From Brevibacillus_H ginsengisoli (GTDB lineage: Bacteria > Bacillota > Bacilli > Brevibacillales > Brevibacillaceae): DNA of 64,000 nt. The stretch is taken from contig NZ_JBNJQR010000001.1 in NCBI RefSeq assembly GCF_050113715.1, forward strand, positions 620,001-684,000, given 5' to 3'. The translations under genes and the position numbers were made by a program. Positions 24,509 to 31,858 of this stretch are shown here, one piece after another. The first letter of the stretch is position 1; each line of letters starts with the position of its first letter. Below the pieces are notes generated by a model. The model did not search any database. It had not been told where the DNA came from and worked only from the letters and a program-made list of their open reading frames with translations.

Positions 24509-24533
24509 TAGTTTTCATACAGGGGGGATAAAT

Positions 24534-26012
24534 TTGTCATTAATAAATGTTACAAACCTGACGTTTGCCTATGATGGCAGTTTCGATAACATATTTGAAA
24601 AAGTGAGTTTCCAAATAGATACCGATTGGAAATTGGGGTTTACAGGAAGGAACGGAAGAGGTAAGACAACATTTCTCAACTTGTTGCTTGGTAAATATGA
24701 ATACAGCGGAAATATTTCTGCCAATGTTAGCTTTGAATATTTTCCTTTCCTAGTCGAAAACAAGGAAAATAATACCCTTGATGTAATTAACGACATTCTT
24801 CCAGACTATCTTCACTGGGAATTAATGCGTGAACTTTCCTTGCTCAGGGTTTCTGAGGATGTGTTATATCGGCCCTTTGAATCATTGTCTAACGGAGAGC
24901 AAACGAAAGTGATGTTGGCTACCTTATTTCTGAAGGAAAATCGTTTTCTGTTAATTGATGAACCAACTAATCATCTGGACATGCATGCAAGAAAACTTGT
25001 CAGTGATTATCTCAAGACCAAAAGCGGATTTATTCTGGTGTCTCACGACAGATCATTTCTTGATAACTGCGTAGATCACATTCTTTCAATCAATAAAACC
25101 AACATAGAAATTCAAAAAGGGAATTTCTCCGATTGGTGGGAAAATAAGCAGAGACAAGATAACTTTGAACTGGCAGAGAACGAAAAACTAAAAAAAGACA
25201 TTAAACGATTGTCGGATTCTGCTAAACGAACAAGCAACTGGTCAGACGAAGTGGAAAAAACGAAAAACGGTACAAGAAATTCAGGTTCCAAGCTTGATAA
25301 AGGGTATGTTGGCCACAAGGCTGCAAAAATGATGAAACGCTCTAAAGCAATGGAGCAAAGACAGCAATCTGCTATTGATGAAAGATCCCAACTCCTAAAA
25401 AATATCGAAACCTCAGACAGCTTAAAGATTTCACAGCTTGCTTTTCATAAAAACCAACTGGCTGAACTTGAAAATGTTTCGATTAATTACGGTGAGAAGA
25501 CAGTTTGCACAGATCTTAGTTTTACTATTGAACAAGGTGAGCGAATTGCGCTTTCAGGTAAAAACGGCTCAGGAAAATCAAGTATTATCAAACTTATTTG
25601 CGGTGAGGATATAAACTATACGGGTACTTTTAGAAAAGGAAGTCAGTTAAAAATATCTTACGTTTCTCAGGACACCTCACATTTACAAGGCAATTTAACG
25701 GACTATGCTAGAAACAACGGGATTGACGAAAGCCTTTTTAAATCTATTTTAAGAAAACTTGACTTTTCCAGAGTTCAATTTGAAAAGGATATTTCAGCCT
25801 TTAGCGGCGGCCAAAAGAAGAAAGTGCTGATTGCAAAAAGTCTTTGTGAGAAAGTTCATTTGCATATTTGGGATGAACCGCTTAATTTTATTGATGTTAT
25901 TTCTCGCATGCAAATTGAAGAGTTACTGCTTGAATACTCTCCAACCATTCTTTTTGTGGAGCATGACCGTGAATTCTGCAAAAATATTGCTACGAAGATC
26001 ATTGAACTCTAA
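24534..26012 (+). CDS. ABC-F ribosomal protection protein, Lsa-like
   Basis: A 492-residue soluble twin-ATPase without membrane domains, starting with TTG 24534 after AGGGGGG. Walker A of domain 1 is GRNGRGKTT, the signature is LSNGEQTKV and Walker B is LIDEPTNHLD. Domain 2 has GKNGSGKSS, FSGGQKKKV and WDEPLNFID. The linker is the long charged coiled coil (LKKDIKRLSDSAKRTSNW, KAAKMMKRSKAMEQRQQ) that reaches the ribosome in antibiotic-resistance ABC-F proteins. The N-terminal pattern (FAYDGSFDNIFEKVSF, DTDWKLGFTGRNGRGKTT) is that of the Lsa group, which acts against lincosamides, streptogramin A and pleuromutilins. The AT-rich gene interrupts the conserved competence cluster, suggesting acquisition. 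Confidence 0.9.
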   Translation: MSLINVTNLTFAYDGSFDNIFEKVSFQIDTDWKLGFTGRNGRGKTTFLNLLLGKYEYSGNISANVSFEYFPFLVENKENNTLDVINDILPDYLHWELMRELSLLRVSEDVLYRPFESLSNGEQTKVMLATLFLKENRFLLIDEPTNHLDMHARKLVSDYLKTKSGFILVSHDRSFLDNCVDHILSINKTNIEIQKGNFSDWWENKQRQDNFELAENEKLKKDIKRLSDSAKRTSNWSDEVEKTKNGTRNSGSKLDKGYVGHKAAKMMKRSKAMEQRQQSAIDERSQLLKNIETSDSLKISQLAFHKNQLAELENVSINYGEKTVCTDLSFTIEQGERIALSGKNGSGKSSIIKLICGEDINYTGTFRKGSQLKISYVSQDTSHLQGNLTDYARNNGIDESLFKSILRKLDFSRVQFEKDISAFSGGQKKKVLIAKSLCEKVHLHIWDEPLNFIDVISRMQIEELLLEYSPTILFVEHDREFCKNIATKIIEL

Positions 26013-26101
26013 TGTGACTGGCCCACTAGAATTCTTTCGGTACGTGTATTAGCCAAGCATAAGGTAATTGATTGAATAGGCAGATTGTCAAGATTCATCT
26101 A

Positions 26102-26160
26102 GGCAGCGGTAGTCTAGGACATTATTTTCGCGTCCGAAATTGCCACTGCCTTTATATTTG
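26102..26160 (+). terminator. Intrinsic terminator after the ABC-F gene
   Basis: GGCAG-GG-A at 26102-26111 pairs with TGCCACTGCC (26141-26150); GGAC/GTCC pair inside. TTTATATTTG follows. Confidence 0.75.
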
Positions 26161-26426
26161 AGATCAGTCTAATTCTTATTAAATTGAACGCCAAATTTTT
26201 ACAAAAAACAGAATATTGCCAAAAATATACAATTGGTATATATTTACATTCGTGAGGATAGTAGGACATACATGTGTTCAAGTGCACTGATAACTAAAAT
26301 AGTTGGAGATGCCCGAATGATTAGGAGGTGAATAAGGTCGTATATACATGAGTATTGAATAAAACTCCAATAGTTAGTTTCCATGTCCTCTTAACTGTCC
26401 CTATTAAATATCTGGAGGGGATCCTA
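26161..26426 (+). other. Leader of the DUF485-symporter operon with inverted repeat and an unused Shine-Dalgarno sequence
   Basis: An AT-rich gap. It holds TATAC-AATTG-GTATA (26226-26240), an inverted repeat. A tiny frame MIRR (26317-26331), with GGAG eight bases before it, has a stop overlapping a perfect AGGAGGTGA (26323-26331) that no usual start codon follows at proper distance, apart from overlapping GTG 26328. It may be a leader or the remnant of a lost gene. Confidence 0.35.
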
Positions 26427-26744
26427 TTGACTCAAAAGGATTGGAAGAGCATTGCTCGATCTTCATCTTTCCAAGAGCTGATACGTTTGAAAAAGGGCTT
26501 CATTATTCCTGCAGTCATATTTTTTATCATATTTTACTTCACGTTGCCGATACTAACCGGCTATACAACAGTTTTAAATGGCAAAGTGATTGGTGTAATC
26601 AGCTGGGCTTACATATACGCGCTTGCGCAATTTGTTATGACGTGGTCACTTTGCCACATGTATATGAGCAAGGCCAAGAAGTTCGATAAGCTGGTGGAGG
26701 AAATCAAGAAGTCAGCGAAAGGGAAAGGAGTGAAGGCAGGATGA
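26427..26744 (+). CDS. DUF485 small membrane protein, partner of the acetate symporter
   Basis: A 105-residue protein starting with TTG 26427, since GGAGGGG at 26414-26420 fits that codon. It has two membrane helices (GFIIPAVIFFIIFYFTLPIL and a second at about residues 55-77) and a charged C-terminus. DUF485 proteins (E. coli YjcH) lie directly upstream of sodium/acetate symporters. The stop overlaps the next ATG by four bases. Confidence 0.9.
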   Translation: MTQKDWKSIARSSSFQELIRLKKGFIIPAVIFFIIFYFTLPILTGYTTVLNGKVIGVISWAYIYALAQFVMTWSLCHMYMSKAKKFDKLVEEIKKSAKGKGVKAG

Positions 26745-28258
26745 ATGGAACGGCATTTTCCTTCTTTATTGGGATCATCTTTCTTACCCTCTTGATCACC
26801 TATTGGGCTGCTAAACGGAACAACTCAACAAGCGAGTTCTATGTTGCCGGCGGGAATATTACTGGCTGGCAAAACGGCCTTGCCATCGCGGGTGATTACA
26901 TGTCAGCTGCTTCCTTCCTTGGAATCGCTGGGGCGATTGCCTTAAATGGCTTTAGCGGCTTCTTCTATTCCATCGGTTACCTCGTGGCTTATCTTGTCGT
27001 ATTGCTACTGGTAGCGGAGCCTCTTCGCAATCTCGGAAAATATACGATGGCTGATATGATTGCTGCCCGATTCAACGCTAAGGCCATTCGTTCAACTGCT
27101 GCCCTCAATACCCTCGCGATTAGCACCTTTTACATGATCGCCCAGCTTGTTGGCGCTGGCGCCATTATTAAACTTCTCCTTGGCATTGATTATTCCGTAG
27201 CGATTATCATCATTGGCATTCTGATGACAATTTATGTTGTTGCGGGCGGGATGCTTGCTACGACTTGGGTTCAGATTGTGAAAGCTGTGCTGCTAATGGG
27301 AGGTACAATTGCGCTCTCGGTTATGGTACTGTCCCACTTTCACTTTAATCCCGTTGAGTTGTTCAATCAGGTAGCAGCCAAAGTAGGGGAGAAAGCTGTG
27401 GTTCCTCCAGCTCCCACAACGTTTGCTGCCGGTATCGACGTCGTTTCGTTGAACATCGCGTTAGTACTTGGAACTGCTGGACTTCCGCATATTCTCATTC
27501 GCTTCTTATCCGTTCCAAATGCAATTACCGCGCGAAAATCTATTGTGTATGCGACCTGGATCATTGGTCTTTTCTACTTGATGACTCCAATTCTCGGATA
27601 TGGGGCCGCGTATTTTGTTGGAAAAGATGCGATTGTTGCAGCCAATAAAGCAGGAAATCTTGCCGCTCCACAGCTGGCTGAATTCCTTGGCGGGAATATA
27701 TTCCTGGCCTTTATCTCCGCTGTTGCTTTCGCCACCATCCTGGCCGTCGTAGCTGGTTTGGTCATCTCGGCAGCAAGCGCCTTTGCCCATGACTTTTATT
27801 CCAATGTGCTTCGTCATGGAAAAGCAACAGAGAAAGAACAGATGAAGGCTGCGCGCTGGGCGTCTGTGGGAATCGCGCTCTTCTCGATCTTACTTGCCTT
27901 GGGAGCCAAAAACTTTAACGTCTCTTATCTTGTTGCACTTGCCTTCTGTGTTGCCGCAAGCTCCAATTTACCCGTTATTCTGCTGACGATCTTTTGGAAG
28001 AAATTTAATACCAAAGGCGCGATCGCAGGAATGTTAACTGGATTGATCGGTTCCGTAGGATTAATTTTGTTAAGCCCGAACGTAATGGGTGAAACAGCTA
28101 TCTTTCCATTGAAAAATCCTGCGATCATCTCGGTTCCGCTTGGTTTCCTGGCATGCTATCTCGGCACAGTGATGGGAAGTAAGAAGGAAAAAGCAGATGA
28201 AGAGAAATACACAGAAATTTTTGTACAAGCAAATACGGGGATCAAGGAAATTGGCTAA
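26741..28258 (+). CDS. Sodium/solute symporter, acetate permease type (ActP-like)
   Basis: A 505-residue SSS-family protein with about 13 membrane helices from ATG 26741, coupled to the DUF485 gene. Family features are SEFYVAGGNITGWQNGLAIAG, DYMSAASFLG near the start, ADMIAARF, and GTAGLPHILIRFLSVPNA. It probably takes up acetate or another short monocarboxylate with Na+. No clear terminator lies in the 28 bases before the convergent comEA stop. Confidence 0.9.
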   Translation: MNGTAFSFFIGIIFLTLLITYWAAKRNNSTSEFYVAGGNITGWQNGLAIAGDYMSAASFLGIAGAIALNGFSGFFYSIGYLVAYLVVLLLVAEPLRNLGKYTMADMIAARFNAKAIRSTAALNTLAISTFYMIAQLVGAGAIIKLLLGIDYSVAIIIIGILMTIYVVAGGMLATTWVQIVKAVLLMGGTIALSVMVLSHFHFNPVELFNQVAAKVGEKAVVPPAPTTFAAGIDVVSLNIALVLGTAGLPHILIRFLSVPNAITARKSIVYATWIIGLFYLMTPILGYGAAYFVGKDAIVAANKAGNLAAPQLAEFLGGNIFLAFISAVAFATILAVVAGLVISAASAFAHDFYSNVLRHGKATEKEQMKAARWASVGIALFSILLALGAKNFNVSYLVALAFCVAASSNLPVILLTIFWKKFNTKGAIAGMLTGLIGSVGLILLSPNVMGETAIFPLKNPAIISVPLGFLACYLGTVMGSKKEKADEEKYTEIFVQANTGIKEIG

Positions 28259-28286
28259 AATAAATCGGCTTAAATAATTTCGCATA

Positions 28287-29042
28287 TTACTGCAGGCTGA
28301 TTTTGTCCTTGATTTTAGCGAAAAGCTTCTCGCCTATGCCCTGTATCTCCTGAAGCTGTTCAATCGAGCGAAATTCTCCCTTGCTTTCGCGATAACTGAT
28401 AATCGCTTTGGCGCGTGTTTCTCCTATGCCTGGCAACGTCTTTAACTGCTCGATACTAGCGGTATTAATGTTAACCCGCTCGTTTGACTGACTGGTTGGG
28501 GCAAGCTGATTGGTTTCGGGATGAGTAGTTTGCGGACTTGTTTGACTAAATGGATAATTGGAAGCGATGTTGGGTGCTTGATCTGTTTTCGATGGGACCC
28601 AAATCACCATTCCGTCTGTCAGCGATTGGGCGAGGTTAATCCGATTTTGATCCGCATCTGGGAGCAAGCCGCCAGCTTTTTGGATAAGGTCATGAACTCT
28701 TTCATTAGGCTCGAAGGGGTAGACACCGGGATGCTTCACCGAGCCTTTTAGATCGATGTATAGAAGCTTGCGGGGTTGCTCCTTTGCGGTTGAGTCATTC
28801 GGATTGCTTGTAGCTGGCGGCATGGAAGTGGTTGAGGGCGAGGCTGCAGTTTGATCAGTTTGTTGGGCTTGTGCAGCTTTCTGTGGAGGTTGATCTTCAG
28901 AAGCAAAGACTGCCGTTTGAAACGGTGGGGCTGGTCCGTATTCTGTAGCTCCCGGATAGAACCAAAAGCTAAGGCAAACAAATAAACTGATTCCTAAAAC
29001 GATGATCCATGTGCGATAACGTTCCCACAAATCATACAACAT
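28287..29042 (-). CDS. comEA: ComEA, DNA-binding competence protein
   Basis: A 251-residue protein from ATG 29042 with GGGAGGATT upstream. Residues 11-28 form a membrane anchor. A low-complexity linker follows, then an SLBB-like region (LYIDLKGSVKHPGVYPFEPNERV). The end is the tandem helix-hairpin-helix VNINTASIEQLKTLPGIGE / RAKAIISYRESKGEFRSIEQ. It binds incoming DNA at the cell surface. Unlike in B. subtilis it does not run into comEB and comEC: asnB separates it from comEB, and comEC is on the other strand. Confidence 0.95.
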   Translation of the reverse strand: MLYDLWERYRTWIIVLGISLFVCLSFWFYPGATEYGPAPPFQTAVFASEDQPPQKAAQAQQTDQTAASPSTTSMPPATSNPNDSTAKEQPRKLLYIDLKGSVKHPGVYPFEPNERVHDLIQKAGGLLPDADQNRINLAQSLTDGMVIWVPSKTDQAPNIASNYPFSQTSPQTTHPETNQLAPTSQSNERVNINTASIEQLKTLPGIGETRAKAIISYRESKGEFRSIEQLQEIQGIGEKLFAKIKDKISLQ

Positions 29043-29133
29043 GCTGAATCCTCCCTGTTATCCATTGGCGCACTCACTTGTCCAAATGGTTGTTCTGAAC
29101 CTAGCGTAAGAAAAGACAGAGGGGACTGCAAAT

Positions 29134-29182
29134 AAAAAACCAACAGATTTTCCCGCAAATGATGGGGATCTGTTGGTTTTTT
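29134..29182 (-). terminator. Bidirectional terminator between asnB and comEA
   Basis: AAAAAACCAACAGAT (29134-29148) is exactly complementary to ATCTGTTGGTTTTTT (29168-29182). A and T runs on both sides allow either direction; on the minus strand it ends asnB. Confidence 0.9.
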
Positions 29183-29205
29183 GGTGTCTAGTTTATTCTA
29201 AACGG

Positions 29206-31146
29206 TTATTCTACTGTAGCGAAGGGCTGTGCGCTCTCGGTATTTCCTTTTCGTCGAGCTTCAACCGCTGGGCTTACATAAGGTCCGAACGAGTATTTTT
29301 GCTCGATGTAAATCTGATGCCAAAGCATAAAGACAAGAATGGTCCAGATTTTACGGCTGTAGTCCGCATGACCTTCACGATGTTCGTCCAGCATGTACAG
29401 GACATAAGCCTTATTGATCAAATGATCCACTTTGGCTTCAAAAATGATTTCTTTCGCCCATTGGTAAAACTCGTTTTTTAGCCAGTGGCGTGTTGGAACC
29501 GGGAAGCCCAGTTTCGGACGAGTTTTGATTTCCGCAGGCAAGAAGTCCTTCATCGCTTCACGCAATACGTGCTTGGTTGTACCGTTGGCGATTTTATACT
29601 TGGTTGGAATTGTCGCCGCGAATTCAAAGACTTTCGGATCGATGAACGGAACGCGAAGCTCCAAGGAATTGGCCATCGTCATTTTATCGGCTTTCATCAA
29701 GATATTGCCGCGCAGCCAAGTATGGATGTCGAGATACTGCATTTTGGTGACATCATCGTAGTTGGCCACTTTTTGATAGATTTCATTCGTGATGGTGAAA
29801 GGAGATTGATAGTTGCTGGAGTTGAAAATGTTCTCCGTCACAACACGCTCCTTCAAATCCTCACTGAAGATCAGCGCATTCCCAAAAAATCTTTCTTCGA
29901 CGGTCTTAGAACCGCGAATCAAGAAGTTTTTCCCTTTAACGGAATCAGGAAGCTTCTCAGCGATTCCGCGAATGGAGCTTCTCATCCAGCTAGGCATTTG
30001 CGAGAACATGCGCAGCGAATGAGGCTCGCGATAAATATTGTAACCGCCGAAGAACTCGTCTGCACCCTCACCGGACAATACGACGGTAACGTGTTTGCTG
30101 GCCAATTGGGCAACAAAGTAGAGCAGAATGGCTGAAGGATCGGCTACTGGCTCATCCTGGTGCCAGATCAGACGTGGAAGTTCTGCCATGTACTGATCAG
30201 CCGTCACAACCAGTTCATGGTGCTCGGTACCCAGGTACTTCGCGGTGCGTCGCGCGTAATCCAACTCGCTGTAGCCAGGAATGTCTGAACCGACCGAGAA
30301 AGTTTTCACCGGCTCGAAGGTTCTGAGCATGGAAACGATACTGCTGGAGTCCACTCCACTGGAAAGGAAAGCTCCACGAGGAACTTCACTGACACGGTGT
30401 TTGTTGACTGAATCTATCATCACTTCACGAGTTCCCTCGACAAAATACGAAAACGGCTTACTCTCATCGGGTGAGAAGTGAACCTCCCAGTATTTCTCCA
30501 CTGTAATTTTGTCATCCTTAATCACAAAGTAGTGAGCAGGAGGGATGCGGTAAATTCCTTCGTACATGGTGTCCGGATCTGGCACGTATTGGAACGTCAA
30601 GTAATGGTAGAACGAAGTCTGATTTACTTCACGCTTCACGTTTGGCATCTCAAGCAAACTCTTAATTTCACTACCAACGGCAATGGAGTCGTTCGTCTGC
30701 GTGTAATAAAGAGGCTTGATTCCAAACTGATCTCTCGCTCCAAACAGCAGCTGTTTGCGGCGGTCCCAGATGGTGAATCCGAACATCCCGCGCAAGTGCT
30801 TCGGTGCGTCAAAGCCCACTTCTTCATATAAATGAAGAATGGTCTCGATATCCGAATCTGTCTCGAATACGTGACCCTTATCTTTGAGCCATGACTGCAA
30901 CTCCTTATAGTTATAGATCTCACCGTTCCCGATGATATACATATCTCTCGTTTCGTTAAATAAAGGCTGATGACCGCCAGCAACGTCAATGATACTTAAC
31001 CGGCGAAAACCCAGCGCAATTTGATCTTCCAAATGAAATCCATCGTCGTCAGGACCACGATGCATAATGACTCGAGTCATCGCCTCGATTGTATCGGGTT
31101 GGACGGGAGTCTGCCTCTTGTTATAGAGTGCTACAATTCCACACAT
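29206..31146 (-). CDS. asnB: Asparagine synthetase, glutamine-hydrolysing
   Basis: A 646-residue enzyme from ATG 31146 (MCGIVALYN); Cys2 is the amidotransferase nucleophile. The N-terminal domain contains MHRGPDDDG and GNGEIYNYKEL. The C-terminal synthetase domain has the ATP pyrophosphatase loop FLSSGVDSSSI and SGEGADEFFGGY. It makes asparagine from aspartate, glutamine and ATP. It sits between comEA and comEB, an unusual place. A B. subtilis-type asnB is about 630 residues, so the length is normal. Confidence 0.96.
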   Translation of the reverse strand: MCGIVALYNKRQTPVQPDTIEAMTRVIMHRGPDDDGFHLEDQIALGFRRLSIIDVAGGHQPLFNETRDMYIIGNGEIYNYKELQSWLKDKGHVFETDSDIETILHLYEEVGFDAPKHLRGMFGFTIWDRRKQLLFGARDQFGIKPLYYTQTNDSIAVGSEIKSLLEMPNVKREVNQTSFYHYLTFQYVPDPDTMYEGIYRIPPAHYFVIKDDKITVEKYWEVHFSPDESKPFSYFVEGTREVMIDSVNKHRVSEVPRGAFLSSGVDSSSIVSMLRTFEPVKTFSVGSDIPGYSELDYARRTAKYLGTEHHELVVTADQYMAELPRLIWHQDEPVADPSAILLYFVAQLASKHVTVVLSGEGADEFFGGYNIYREPHSLRMFSQMPSWMRSSIRGIAEKLPDSVKGKNFLIRGSKTVEERFFGNALIFSEDLKERVVTENIFNSSNYQSPFTITNEIYQKVANYDDVTKMQYLDIHTWLRGNILMKADKMTMANSLELRVPFIDPKVFEFAATIPTKYKIANGTTKHVLREAMKDFLPAEIKTRPKLGFPVPTRHWLKNEFYQWAKEIIFEAKVDHLINKAYVLYMLDEHREGHADYSRKIWTILVFMLWHQIYIEQKYSFGPYVSPAVEARRKGNTESAQPFATVE

Positions 31147-31268
31147 ATGCCTTAACTCTTCCTCTCACAGGGCAATTCCCTTTGAAATACACTATAGCTT
31201 AATCTATCACGGATTATCTAGGAGCGCAATCTGCGAATCCCCCATCATAACCGTGACGCTCTTGCTTC

Positions 31269-31673
31269 CTACTTGTGATGGACCCACTCCATGGGCTCGA
31301 TAAAATATTGATTGTAATCATTATGATAGCCGTGACGGAACACGACACGAGCTACTCCTGCTTGGTTTAACCGCTTGGTGCAATTCTCACATGGCTCATG
31401 AGTGACATAGGCGGTCGCCCCTAGTAATTCGTCTCTTCTTGCGTGAAGTATTGCGTTCTCCTCTGCGTGAAGTGTACGAATACAACGCCCGTCCTTTAAT
31501 AAGCAGCCTACATCAATACAATGCGGATGTCCGTGGATTGAACCATTGTAGCCGGTTGATATGATCCGATTCTCTTTTACTATGACGCAGCCTACCTGAA
31601 GTCGATTGCAGGTTGCTCTTGACGCTACGTCATCCGCTAAATCCAAGTAGTATTCATCCCACGATTTTCTCAT
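31269..31673 (-). CDS. comEB: ComEB, dCMP deaminase family protein
   Basis: A 134-residue protein from ATG 31673 (MRKSWDEYYLDLADDVASRA), eight bases after AAGGGTG; a GTG at 31682 would add three residues. Zinc and catalytic motifs are HAEENAI and PCENCTK; also CNRLQVGCVIVKENRIISTGYNG in part. It deaminates dCMP to dUMP in homologues. B. subtilis ComEB is longer (about 189 residues), so the C-terminal tail is absent here. Confidence 0.93.
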   Translation of the reverse strand: MRKSWDEYYLDLADDVASRATCNRLQVGCVIVKENRIISTGYNGSIHGHPHCIDVGCLLKDGRCIRTLHAEENAILHARRDELLGATAYVTHEPCENCTKRLNQAGVARVVFRHGYHNDYNQYFIEPMEWVHHK

Positions 31674-31858
31674 CACTCTCACACCCTTGGCCCAGTAGAT
31701 TCTGATTATAGTTGAATACCATCATTCTTCTATTGTGTATTGTGTCAGCGTTTCTAGTTGAAGTCAACTAAGTTGAGCATGTGTGGCGCTCAATTTTTTT
31801 GTCCCGAAGGCAACGTGTATGGTTGAGATAATCACTTCAATTAATGGAGACGGACGAT

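Noticed and set aside
24534..28258. Transposon or genomic island carrying the ABC-F and symporter genes
   Set aside because: No transposase, terminal inverted repeats or target duplications were found at the edges; acquisition is possible but no vehicle can be shown.
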